A DNA stretch of 64,000 nucleotides. It comes from JAAYXS01 sp964550375. Lineage in GTDB: Bacteria > Planctomycetota > Phycisphaerae > UBA1845 > Fen-1342. The number at the start of each line of letters is the position of its first letter. Within the stretch, counting starts at the first letter, position 1. Of the stretch, positions 28,363-38,426 are shown one piece after another. The translations under genes were made by a program, and so were the position numbers. The DNA is taken from positions 1-64,000 of the forward strand of contig CAZJYX010000004.1 of the NCBI GenBank assembly GCA_964550375.1. The letters are read 5' to 3'. The notes beneath the pieces were generated by a model. It ran no database searches. It saw only the letters and a list, made by a program, of their open reading frames with translations, and was not told where the DNA came from.

Positions 28363-29847
28363 CTATCCGCCGGCCAGCTCCCGAGACACATCGGCCAGCG
28401 CGCTGGCGATTTGTTCGGCCTCGCCGGTCTGAATCGTCCGGCAATCGAACACCAGGTCTTCGTCCTGGAGACGGCAGAAAATCGGCAGGTCGCGCACACG
28501 TAGCGCGTCTGCCGCCACCTTGCTCGGCAGGTGCGGCAGCCGCACGCGCACGGTCCAGGTCGGGAAAGCCACCACCGGCAGTGTACCCCCGCCGGCCTCC
28601 GAGATCCCCGGCGCGGTGCTGATATGCGCATCCGGCAGCGCTGCCGCAATCGTCACCTGCAACTCGCGCGCGGCCTGCTCGAGCTCGTGCGGCTGGGCCG
28701 ACAACATGCGGTAGACCGGGTGTCGCCGGGCCAGCGTGGCCGGATCGCGATAGAGGCGCAAGGTGGCCTCCAGGCCGGCCAGCGTCAGCTTGTCCGGTCG
28801 CACGATGCGGGCCAGCGAGTTCGCCCGCATTCTCGCGATCAATTCGGCCCGCCCCACCACCACGCCGGCCTGCGGCCCGCCCAACAGTTTGTCGCCGCTG
28901 AAGAGCACCAGGTCGGCGCCGGCCGCCACGCTCTCACGCACCGCCGGCTCGTCCCACGCGGCCAGCGCGGAGGCCTTCGGCAGCGCCGCGCCGGGCGCTT
29001 CGGCGTCACCCGTCGCCGCCGGCCAGGGCAGGCTGCGATCCAGCACGCCGCTGCCCAGGTCATCGATCAGCCACAGGCCGTGCTTGCGCGCCAACTCGAC
29101 CAGTTCCTCCAGCGCCACGCTGCGTACGAAGCCCATGACGCGGTAGTTGCTCGTGTGCACGCGCAGCAGGGCCGCCGTTTCCTCAGTGATGGCGCCCTCG
29201 TAATCCCGCAGGTGCGTCCGATTTGTCGTGCCGACCTCGATCATGCGGCACCCGGCGGCCGCCATGACGTCGGGCATCCGGTAGGAACCGCCGATCTCGA
29301 CCAGTTGCCCGCGCGACACGACGACTTCGTGACGCGCCGCCACCGAATTGAGCGCCAGGTAGGTGCCGGCGGCGTTGTTGTTCACCACCAGCGCATCCTC
29401 AGCGCCGGTCAGTTCGCACAGTATCTCCCGGACATGCTCGTAGCGGCTGCCGCGCCGCCCCGTTTCCAGGTCGATTTCCAGGTTGCAGTAGCCGCCCGCC
29501 AGATCGGCAATGGCCTCGACGGCACACTCCGGCAACGGAGCGCGGCCCAGGTTGGTGTGCAGGACGATACCGGTCGCGTTGATGACGCGGCGCAGGTGCG
29601 GCACTGAGCGCCGGTGCAAGTGCTCGCGAATCGCCAGCCCCAGCGCGGGCGGATCGGTCGCGACTGTGCGTCCGGCCAGCAGCGCCGCGCGACGCTCCTC
29701 CAGGACCTTCCGGACCGCCGTCAGCAGCTCCTGGCGCGGGTACTCGTCCAACAAATTGGCGACGGCCGGCTGGCGCAGCAGGTGGTCCACCGACGGCAGC
29801 GCCCGCACGGACTCGGCACCACGGCTTTCGGCATGCTCGGGTTCCAT
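28363..29847 (-). CDS. selA: L-seryl-tRNA(Sec) selenium transferase
   Basis: A 494-residue PLP enzyme converting Ser-tRNA(Sec) to Sec-tRNA(Sec) with selenophosphate. An N-terminal helical domain (LPSVDHLLRQPAV) binds the tRNA. The PLP lysine is in LVLFSGDKLLGGPQAG (Lys320). NATGIVLHTNLGRAPL and NNNAAGTYLAL are further family signatures. Length matches bacterial SelA (about 460-480) with a modest extension. No selB, selC or selD is nearby, so the rest of the selenocysteine system must lie elsewhere. The ATG at 29847 lacks a Shine-Dalgarno but sits 7 nt after a -10 box. Confidence 0.93.
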   Translation of the reverse strand: MEPEHAESRGAESVRALPSVDHLLRQPAVANLLDEYPRQELLTAVRKVLEERRAALLAGRTVATDPPALGLAIREHLHRRSVPHLRRVINATGIVLHTNLGRAPLPECAVEAIADLAGGYCNLEIDLETGRRGSRYEHVREILCELTGAEDALVVNNNAAGTYLALNSVAARHEVVVSRGQLVEIGGSYRMPDVMAAAGCRMIEVGTTNRTHLRDYEGAITEETAALLRVHTSNYRVMGFVRSVALEELVELARKHGLWLIDDLGSGVLDRSLPWPAATGDAEAPGAALPKASALAAWDEPAVRESVAAGADLVLFSGDKLLGGPQAGVVVGRAELIARMRANSLARIVRPDKLTLAGLEATLRLYRDPATLARRHPVYRMLSAQPHELEQAARELQVTIAAALPDAHISTAPGISEAGGGTLPVVAFPTWTVRVRLPHLPSKVAADALRVRDLPIFCRLQDEDLVFDCRTIQTGEAEQIASALADVSRELAGG

Positions 29848-29854
29848 GGCGAGA

Positions 29855-29883
29855 ATGATAGCGGCAACCCAGCGGGCTGACGA
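29855..29883 (-). promoter_or_regulatory. Promoter of selA, leaderless type
   Basis: On the minus strand TCGTCA (29878-29883), a 17-bp spacer and TATCAT (29855-29860) lie just 7 nt before the selA ATG. Both hexamers match the sigma-70 consensus well (4/6 and 5/6), predicting transcription from the start codon itself. Confidence 0.55.
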
Positions 29884-29949
29884 CGGCACCCGCGGATCGC
29901 GGGCGGCTCACCTCTGCACTGCGGGAAACGACAGGGAGCCGGACACGGG

Positions 29950-31089
29950 CTACGCGGGGCGCTGCATTTCGTCGTTAAACGTGGCCGGCCGATTGGCCAG
30001 GCGCTCGGCCTCCTGCAGCGGAATGCGGCCCGCGTGCACCAACCGGGCCAGCGAGCGCTCCATGGTGGTCATGCGCTGCAGGGGCTCGTCGCGCGTATTG
30101 ATCTGCATGAGCGAGTAGATCTGGTCCAGCTTCACCTGGCGAATGAGGTTCGAGACCGCGCCGGTGTTGTTCAGAATCTCCATTACGGCCAGGCGTCCCG
30201 CGCCGCTGCTGCGCTGGACGAGCTTCTGGGAGATGATGTAGCGCAGGCCCAGGGCCATTTGCTGGGCGACCTCCTCCATGCGGTTGGGCGGGTACATGTC
30301 GAGGACGCGCGTGACGGTGCCGGTCGCGTCGCGCGTGTGGATGCCGGAGAAGACCAGGTGGCCGGTCTCGGCGGCGGTCAGGGTCCAGGTGGCGGACTCC
30401 ACGTCGGTCATCTCGCCGACGAAGATCACGTCGGGATCCTCGCGCAGGCAATCGCGCAAGCCGCGTTCGTAGCTGGGGACGTCCCGGCCGATGGCGCGCT
30501 GCGAGATCATGGAGACGTCGCTGGTGAACTCGTACTCGATCGGGTCCTCGAGCGTAACGATGTGGCAGGCGTGCGTCTGGGCGATGCGGTTGAGCAGGGC
30601 CGCGATGGTCGTGGACTTGCCCACGCCGGTCGTCCCGGTCACCAGCACCAGGCCCTGTCGCAGTCCGACGATGTCCTCCCAGACGCCGTTGGGAAAGCCG
30701 ACGAAGTCGATCGTGGGCGTGGTGGTGTCGAGGGCGCGGATGGCCATGGCCAGGCCACGGTGGTCGTAGTAGGCATTGACGCGGTAGCGCAGGCCCTCGA
30801 TGAGACGCGAGGCATTCACCGAGCGCTGACGCTCGAGCGTCTCGGTCTGGGGTCCGTCGAGCAGCGTCGCCGCCAGGCGTACCATAGTGTCGTGGTCCAG
30901 CGGGCGCGCGCTCGTTATCTTCAGGTCGCCGTCCACGCGATAGCAGGGCGGCTTGCCGGTCTTCAGGTGCAGGTCCGTGACGCGCGCGGTGCCCTGGCGC
31001 TGGAACGACTTGAGCAAATCGAGCATGCTCATCTGCCGTGTTTCGCCGGCCAAGTAGACCTTCTCGTCAAGTGCAGCCGTGCGACTCAT
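29950..31089 (-). CDS. pilT: Type IV pilus retraction ATPase (PilT-like)
   Basis: A 379-residue secretion-type AAA ATPase. N-terminal PAS-like domain (about 20-125), then Walker A GTTGVGKST (152-160), the acidic Asp box around TLEDPIEYEF, Walker B DVIFVGEM, and the His box ETGHLVFSGIHT. Unlike most PilT proteins, which have VGEMRDLET, this one reads VGEMTDVES. It would disassemble pili to drive twitching or DNA uptake at the inner membrane. No other pilus gene is close. GAGGAG precedes the ATG, and a TATACT box near 31164-31169 gives a leader of about 70 nt. Confidence 0.9.
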   Translation of the reverse strand: MSRTAALDEKVYLAGETRQMSMLDLLKSFQRQGTARVTDLHLKTGKPPCYRVDGDLKITSARPLDHDTMVRLAATLLDGPQTETLERQRSVNASRLIEGLRYRVNAYYDHRGLAMAIRALDTTTPTIDFVGFPNGVWEDIVGLRQGLVLVTGTTGVGKSTTIAALLNRIAQTHACHIVTLEDPIEYEFTSDVSMISQRAIGRDVPSYERGLRDCLREDPDVIFVGEMTDVESATWTLTAAETGHLVFSGIHTRDATGTVTRVLDMYPPNRMEEVAQQMALGLRYIISQKLVQRSSGAGRLAVMEILNNTGAVSNLIRQVKLDQIYSLMQINTRDEPLQRMTTMERSLARLVHAGRIPLQEAERLANRPATFNDEMQRPA

Positions 31090-31239
31090 GTGGGCTCCTC
31101 AACGGGCGGTGGCGCCAGGATGGACGGCCCTTGCCACGGTCCCCGGTTAGTGATAGCGGTCACAGTATAACCCGGCCACAGGCGTTTGCGGCGGTCAACG
31201 TTCGACACGGCGAGCCAACGCCGTTTGTGCGGCAGGTTG

Positions 31240-32775
<1,536 letters not shown>

Positions 32776-32818
32776 TTTGCGCCTCGGGTATGTAGACAAG
32801 CACCGCGGCCCTTGCCGG

Positions 32819-32847
32819 ATTATATTCGCGCAGCCGGGACCTGTCGG
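32819..32847 (-). promoter_or_regulatory. Promoter of the htrA-type gene
   Basis: Minus-strand CCGACA (32842-32847), a 17-bp spacer and a perfect TATAAT (32819-32824) predict a start about 37 nt before the protease ATG. No heat-shock (sigma-32 or sigma-E type) motif was recognised. Confidence 0.6.
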
Positions 32848-32979
32848 TTTTATCGACCGTCGGAGCGCTAATCACCCATAGTGACCTGGTCAGCGCTCCG
32901 GCGCAGAAGCGGCGCGGGTGACTTGCGGCCGGGCGCGGCTGGCGCCCAACTGCCGCACCGGCCTTGAGTTAAGGAGGAG

Positions 32980-33087
32980 ATGAGATTCGCGATGGCGAAA
33001 CGGCACGCCGACGATGGACACGGACCGCTAGGCTGGCCGCGCGGCACGTGTTGGCGGCCGCGTGGCATGGAAGCTTTCTTCGAATAA
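32980..33087 (+). CDS. Possible 35-residue small protein
   Basis: An aaggagg motif at 32971-32977 lies just before ATG 32980, with a second in-frame ATG at 32992 at a looser spacing. The peptide is basic and Gly/Pro/His-rich with no transmembrane segment. The good ribosome binding site is the only support; the spacing to the first ATG is too short and to the second rather long. It lies alone in the 435-bp gap between the protease gene and the next gene, which otherwise holds only the protease promoter. Confidence 0.2.
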   Translation: MRFAMAKRHADDGHGPLGWPRGTCWRPRGMEAFFE

Positions 33088-33210
33088 CCACTTACCGCAC
33101 ACGAGCGACCGTCCAACGCCTCGGCGGGGCGTTGCTAACTGGCGCACCTCGAATCACCCGGCGACACCGGCCCCCGGCGCAGCAGCCGTGGCAGCAGATG
33201 ATCTCGGCTT

Positions 33211-34272
33211 CTACTCCTTGGCATACCACCAGGCGTCGCGGCCGCCCTCGACGAATGTCAGCGCAGAGGCTTCGCCGCGCAGGGCGCGATCCCTGTGTTT
33301 CAGTTGACCGCCTTCCACCTCGAACTTCCAGTCGCCGTATCTCTCGCCGTTGATCGTCATTGTCAGCGTGTAGGCGCCGTCGGTCGCGAGCAGGTCCTGG
33401 GCTTTGAAATACGTCCCGCGCGGCGCCTCCCGGCCCTCGGGAAACACCGTGTCGAATTCGTAGCGCACCCAGTCCGGCTTGATCCTGTGGCTCGTGCCCT
33501 CGCGGCTGGTGCAGATGAGCTGGCCGTCGGCGTCGCGCCTGATTTCCACGAAGATCTTGGCATCGAGAGTGCCGGCCGTGCCGCTGCGCAGCCAGACCTT
33601 CCAGTAGAGTGATTGGTCGGGCTTGGCGTCGGTGTAGAACAGGTAGCCGTACTTCTGCCAATCGCCGTCGAGCACGTAGGCGTCGCCGTCGCCGAACGGA
33701 TCACCGCTGCCGACCTTCTTGACGCTGAACGGGAAGGTGTAGAAATGCTCGTCCGGCAGGTAGAAATCGAGCACGTAGTCGCCCGGTGTCTTCAGGTCGT
33801 AGCTGGCCGGCAGCGTCTGACCGCTCTGCAGGTCGGTGACTGTGTGGATCGCCAGGATGCAGTAGGGCTGTTTTAGCCGGTCTGGCTTCCAGTCGAACTG
33901 GCACAATTCGGTTCCGTCGGCCTTCCGCAGGACGATGCAGCCGCCCGGACAATCGTCCGGAATGAACGTCCCTTGAATGTGGTTCAGACGGAACTGGCCG
34001 TTCTTGGGGACGAGCAGAACGTTGTTCAGCAGCGACGAGTACGAGATGCCGGGCGGAAACTGCCGGGTCGCGTCCTTCTTGACGCCGGGCCGACTACCAG
34101 TGCCGATCTCACCCTTGCCGCCGGTGTCAGGCTCAGCCTGGTCGGCGTCGACTTGCCTGCCTGAGTCTTTGACGACCTCTTTGAGCTTGCCCTTCAGGCG
34201 TCCAAGTTGGGCCTCAGCTATCGCGGTTGCGAAGATGCCCAGGACGAGTACGGCTATAAACGGTCGTTTCAT
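33211..34272 (-). CDS. Exported protein of unknown function
   Basis: A 353-residue protein with a signal peptide (AVLVLGIFATAIAEAQ) and a charged linker (about residues 22-70, with repeated D/K/G). The remainder looks all-beta, in about two sandwich domains: about 75-190, containing a CPGGC pair and FDWKPDRLKQ, and about 200-345, containing YLFYTDAKPDQSLYWKVWLR. No catalytic motif is recognisable. AAGGAG precedes the ATG at 34272. It could bind a ligand or wall polymer in the periplasm; this is a guess from fold impression alone. It is divergent from the next gene. Confidence 0.75.
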   Translation of the reverse strand: MKRPFIAVLVLGIFATAIAEAQLGRLKGKLKEVVKDSGRQVDADQAEPDTGGKGEIGTGSRPGVKKDATRQFPPGISYSSLLNNVLLVPKNGQFRLNHIQGTFIPDDCPGGCIVLRKADGTELCQFDWKPDRLKQPYCILAIHTVTDLQSGQTLPASYDLKTPGDYVLDFYLPDEHFYTFPFSVKKVGSGDPFGDGDAYVLDGDWQKYGYLFYTDAKPDQSLYWKVWLRSGTAGTLDAKIFVEIRRDADGQLICTSREGTSHRIKPDWVRYEFDTVFPEGREAPRGTYFKAQDLLATDGAYTLTMTINGERYGDWKFEVEGGQLKHRDRALRGEASALTFVEGGRDAWWYAKE

Positions 34273-34765
34273 CGTCTCAACTCCTTACACTGGCAATCAA
34301 GGACAGGCACAATCCGTGGCGGCGCCGGCAGGCAGCAATGCCGGACCGGCGAGGTGTGGTGCCGGCGGCCGACCGACTCCGGTCACGACTGCCGGCACAC
34401 GCGCGCGTCAGCCTAGCCGATCGACCGTGCTCCGCCAAGAGTTGATAACGTTCGCTGCCTGCCGCGTGCCCGAGTGACGGCGCTGCGTTCCCGCAGGCAG
34501 GCGCGTCCACGGGGCACCGCAGCTTCGGCCGCGTCGGGAGGCTCCAGCCCATGCCTGCCGGTTGCCGTATCCGTAGCCCCGCAAGACGCGCGGGCGCTGA
34601 TGCGCAAGATTTGCGCGCGCCGCCGATAGGCCGGCCGCGGCGGCAGAGGCGTTCCGATACACCTGACGGGCTGTGCTCGGGATGTTGGCCGCGTATCCGG
34701 CCACTTCTGTTTGGATGCCCGACGCCCGGCGCCGGCGGACATGAGGCAAGTCAAGGAGTTCCACG
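34273..34765. other. Intergenic region between divergent genes
   Basis: This 493-bp gap must carry the promoters of the flanking exported-protein genes. A long-range inverted pair, tgcctgc near 34455 and gcaggca near 34494, could form a hairpin. Nothing else recognisable was found. Confidence 0.35.
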
Positions 34766-36376
34766 ATGTTGCGTGTCGGCAATCTAGTGTTGCTGTCGTT
34801 GGTGTCATGGCTGGTGATGGGCGGTTGCGGCGTGGACCAGCCGGGGGGCATTGATTCCGGCAGTCCCGAGGGCGACGGCGCGGGGGTAGTCGTGCTCAGT
34901 GGTCAGCTGAACCCGGGGCAGGCGGCCAAAGCGCGCCCGCGAATGCAGGATTTGCAGCAGGAGTTGCCGTTCACCATCGTTGCGCAGAGCGATCAGACGG
35001 GGACGGTATACCACGTGGAGACCTCGGCGGATGGACAGTTCGAACTCGAGCTACCGGCCGACGAGTTGGGCAACACGTTCATCGTGATGGTGCAGGGGCC
35101 GGATGGGCGGGCGATAGGGCCGGTGGTCTTTGGCGAGGAGGGTGGTCAAGGGATCACGGGGCTGGCGATGGAGCGCGACGCGAACCTGGGAACGATCGAG
35201 TTGCCAGATGATCCGCAGAGCGCGGCGATCGCCCCCGGCGCTGACGGCGACGCCACTGCGCTGGCGAACTCAAGTCTAACGGCACGTCTGAATGATGCCG
35301 GGGCGCCGCTGGGGCTGGCGTCGGTGGGCAAGGGCCCGGCGTGCACGACGACAGACCTTCGGACCGGACTAGCCGACGCGGACGGCGACGGACTGATTGA
35401 TCTGTTCGACGCAGACGACAACGGCAGCGGGCTCGTGGACGACTTCGACAAGGGTGATGATTGGACCGGGGTGTCGGACGACTTCCGCGCGAATTTCTTC
35501 ATGAATCTCAAGATACAGGCGGAAGAGGCGCAGACGTACTACACGGGCACCGATACGGAGATCGCGGCGGCCCGGAGCCGGCAAACGGTCATCACGTTCG
35601 AGGTGCTTAGCGAACCGGGGGCAACCCGGGCAATCACCGCGGCCCGCCTGCTAGAGGTCCCCGGGCCGGCCTACCTGACAATCGCCACGGTGCTGCCGGA
35701 CGACGGATCGGGCCCGACATCCTTGTGGCGCGATCTTGCGTACGCCTTCACCGAGCGCACTGACCGATTCGACGCCTTCGTGGTGCCGAATGCCGTGCTG
35801 ACCGCGGGCGACACGTTCGCGCTCGAGGTGCTGTTTGACGACGGGTCCAGCGAGCGCGCGTCACGAATGATCAACTACGTGTTCACCAACATCCCGGCCT
35901 TGGTGGAATACGGCACGCCGACGGCCCTGACGGCGTTTGACATCGCGGACCCGGCGGCCAACGGCTCGCCAAGCGCTCCGCTGCCGATAGACGGCGGCGC
36001 TGAGCTGGTGCTGGTTTTCCGACCGCCGCCGGATGAGACGGGGGCCCCGATCACGGACATGCCCTACTCTTTCCAGTTCTTCTACAACGATGACGCTGGT
36101 CAACAGGGGTTCTCCGAGGCGATTGACGTCGCGGCGACGTGGCCGACGGAGATTCCCGGCTGGGGCCACAATATGAGCTTCTGGGTGACGGCGGAGGAAC
36201 TTGGAGCGTTGTCGGATGAGGGCACGTACGCGGTGACATTGCCGCAGGAGCTGTTCGTGGACGAAGTGGTGCTGGCGGACGGCACCTCGGCGGCGGTCGG
36301 CTCGTACAAGATAGACATTACGGCCGAGGCGCCGACCGGAAACGCCGCAATCATGATCATGCTGACGAAGCAGTAG
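34766..36376 (+). CDS. Secreted lipoprotein of unknown function
   Basis: A 536-residue protein with a lipoprotein signal (VLLSLVSWLVMGGC, lipidation near residue 22). After about 180 residues with a CNA-B-like beta domain (QLNPGQAAKARPRMQDLQ...VQGPDG), there is a calcium-binding stretch DADGDGLIDLFDADDNGSGL resembling thrombospondin type 3 repeats (about residues 205-230). A larger, mostly beta C-terminal region follows. GGAG precedes the ATG. Function unknown; the calcium motif suggests an extracellular structural role. Confidence 0.75.
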   Translation: MLRVGNLVLLSLVSWLVMGGCGVDQPGGIDSGSPEGDGAGVVVLSGQLNPGQAAKARPRMQDLQQELPFTIVAQSDQTGTVYHVETSADGQFELELPADELGNTFIVMVQGPDGRAIGPVVFGEEGGQGITGLAMERDANLGTIELPDDPQSAAIAPGADGDATALANSSLTARLNDAGAPLGLASVGKGPACTTTDLRTGLADADGDGLIDLFDADDNGSGLVDDFDKGDDWTGVSDDFRANFFMNLKIQAEEAQTYYTGTDTEIAAARSRQTVITFEVLSEPGATRAITAARLLEVPGPAYLTIATVLPDDGSGPTSLWRDLAYAFTERTDRFDAFVVPNAVLTAGDTFALEVLFDDGSSERASRMINYVFTNIPALVEYGTPTALTAFDIADPAANGSPSAPLPIDGGAELVLVFRPPPDETGAPITDMPYSFQFFYNDDAGQQGFSEAIDVAATWPTEIPGWGHNMSFWVTAEELGALSDEGTYAVTLPQELFVDEVVLADGTSAAVGSYKIDITAEAPTGNAAIMIMLTKQ

Positions 36377-36423
36377 CCGTTGCGCGCCGGGGTGAGCGCT
36401 GCAGTAGGTTGTGCTACGGACGG

Positions 36424-37695
36424 CTACTCGTGCCGCAGGGCTTCGATAGGGTCGAGGTTGGCGGCGTGGCGGGCGGGGTAGAGCCCGAAGATTATGCCGA
36501 CGGACATGCTGACGCCCAGCGCCAGCACGAGACTGTAGCCCGAAACGACCGTGGGCATGCCGGCGAAGTGGGTTATCAGCCAGGGGATGAGCAGGCCGAT
36601 GGTGACGCCGATGAGCCCGCCGGAAGTCGAGAGGACGACGGTCTCGATGAGGAACTGGCCGATGATCTGGCGGCGTTTGGCGCCGATGGCGCGGCGGATG
36701 CCGATTTCGCGCGTGCGCTCGGTTACGGAAGCCAGCATGATGTTCATGATGCCGATGCCGCCGACCAGCAGGCTGATGCCGGCGATGGAGCCGAGCACGA
36801 TGTTGAAGGTTCGCTTGGTCGCTTCGGCCTGGCGCAAGAGGGCGAGTGGGACGCTGATGCGATAGTCGCCCTTGGGATGGTACTTCATGAGCATGCGGTC
36901 CAGGCCGGTGGCCACCGCCTCGACGTTCTCGATCGCGTCCACCTCGACGATAAGCTGATGCAGCTCGATCCACTCGCGTGATAACGACCCGGCACTGGCC
37001 TCGGTTACGTAATCTCCGAAGCGTTCGCGTGCCACTTCCATGGCAATGTAGGCGTCGATTTGCTGGTCGGGCGTCTGGATAGCGCCGCCCTGGGCGGCTT
37101 CGCTCTGGACGATGCCGATTACCTCGTAGTAAGCACTGCCGATGCGCACGCTCTGCCCGATGGTTTGCTCGGTGGCCAGGAGACGGCGGGCGCCGTGTTC
37201 GGTAAGGACTACCGCGCCGGCGCGGCGCTGGCCGTCGCGTGGCGTAAGAGTGCGACCGGCGATCATGTTACGTTTGACGAGGTCGAACCAGTCCGCAGTG
37301 GTGCCCATGACGCGGAGTTCGAGGGTCCGTTCGCCCAGGCGGCCGGTCTGGCGGATAATCTTGACGGGGACCGTGCGTTTGATGGCTGTAAAGGCCTCGC
37401 GGGCGCGGCGTTCATCCTCGTACAGCAACCCGTACATCAGCATACTGAACGGGGAGCGCGTGCCGCTGGCTTCCTCCTCCGCCGGCTTCATGGACGTAAT
37501 GATGATGTTCGTGCTGCCGAGCTTGCGGATCTGTTCGAGGGCCTCCTGGCTGGCGCCTTCGCCGACGGCGAGCATGGCGACGACGCTGCCGACGCCGAAG
37601 ACGACGCCCAGCATGGTCAGGAACGAGCGCAGCTTGTGCAGCATGAGGGTCTTGATGCCCAGGCGGATATTCCTCAGTACCCGGGCGTGTCTCAT
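36424..37695 (-). CDS. FtsX/MacB-type ABC transporter permease
   Basis: A 423-residue membrane protein with the MacB-type layout: one N-terminal transmembrane helix (LRSFLTMLGVVFGVGSVVAM), a large periplasmic domain (about residues 50-285), then three C-terminal helices with the conserved SVTERTREIGIRRAIGA between them. It couples cytoplasmic ATP hydrolysis to a periplasmic fusion protein rather than importing across the membrane. Its start overlaps the ATPase stop by 4 bp (ATGA). It is the last gene of the efflux operon starting at 42454. Confidence 0.92.
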   Translation of the reverse strand: MRHARVLRNIRLGIKTLMLHKLRSFLTMLGVVFGVGSVVAMLAVGEGASQEALEQIRKLGSTNIIITSMKPAEEEASGTRSPFSMLMYGLLYEDERRAREAFTAIKRTVPVKIIRQTGRLGERTLELRVMGTTADWFDLVKRNMIAGRTLTPRDGQRRAGAVVLTEHGARRLLATEQTIGQSVRIGSAYYEVIGIVQSEAAQGGAIQTPDQQIDAYIAMEVARERFGDYVTEASAGSLSREWIELHQLIVEVDAIENVEAVATGLDRMLMKYHPKGDYRISVPLALLRQAEATKRTFNIVLGSIAGISLLVGGIGIMNIMLASVTERTREIGIRRAIGAKRRQIIGQFLIETVVLSTSGGLIGVTIGLLIPWLITHFAGMPTVVSGYSLVLALGVSMSVGIIFGLYPARHAANLDPIEALRHE

Positions 37696-38426
37696 GCCGC
37701 CGCCTCTTCGATGCGATCGATGCGGCCGTCGCGCATGTGCAGGCGGTGGCCGGCATAGCAGGCCAGTTCCGGCTCGTGGGTGACCATGATGACCGTGGTG
37801 CCCTGCTGATTCAGGTCGCTCAGCAGCTTCATGATCTGCCCGCTGGTGACGGAATCCAGGTTGCCGGTCGGCTCGTCCGCGAGCAATATCGAGGGGTCAG
37901 TGGACAGGGCCCGCGCGACGGCGACGCGCTGCTGCTCGCCGCCGGAGAGTTCGGCCGGCCGATGCTCCAGCCGACCCGCCAGGCCGACGCGTGCCGCCAT
38001 GGCCTCGGCGCGGGCGGCGCTGTCATGAGCATCCCAGCCGAGGTAATACAGCGGCAGCTCGATGTTCTCGCGCACGGTAAGTTGCGGGATCAGGTTGAAG
38101 CTCTGGAAGACGAACCCCAGGTGCCGCAGGCGGAACTCGCTGAGAGCGTCGTCATCCAGCCCGGCGACGTCCTGGCCTTTGAGGAGATAGCGGCCGGAAG
38201 TCGGCCGATCGAGGCAGCCCAGCAGGTTCAGCATGGTGCTCTTGCCGGAGCCGCTGGGTCCCATAATGGCCCAGAATTCGCCGAGCCCGAAAGAGATGCT
38301 GACGCCCGCGAGGGCGCGCACCTCCGTGGCGCCCATGGCATAAGCCTTGGTGACCTCCTCGAAGCTGGCCACGGCCTGCGCGGTAACCGCTGGCACAGCC
38401 CCGACGCCGTCGCGGGGCGCCGACAT
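37692..38426 (-). CDS. MacB/LolD-type ABC ATPase
   Basis: A 244-residue nucleotide-binding subunit: Walker A GPSGSGKST (about 56-64), Q-loop FVFQSFNLIP, signature LSGGEQQRVAVARAL, Walker B ILLADEPTGNLD and switch histidine VTHEPELA. It belongs to the group that works with FtsX-type permeases in lipoprotein sorting or macrolide and peptide export. Its ATG overlaps the stop of the fusion-protein gene (TAATG) and its stop overlaps the permease start, so the three are tightly coupled. In E. coli MacB the ATPase is fused to the permease; here they are separate. Confidence 0.92.
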   Translation of the reverse strand: MSAPRDGVGAVPAVTAQAVASFEEVTKAYAMGATEVRALAGVSISFGLGEFWAIMGPSGSGKSTMLNLLGCLDRPTSGRYLLKGQDVAGLDDDALSEFRLRHLGFVFQSFNLIPQLTVRENIELPLYYLGWDAHDSAARAEAMAARVGLAGRLEHRPAELSGGEQQRVAVARALSTDPSILLADEPTGNLDSVTSGQIMKLLSDLNQQGTTVIMVTHEPELACYAGHRLHMRDGRIDRIEEAAA

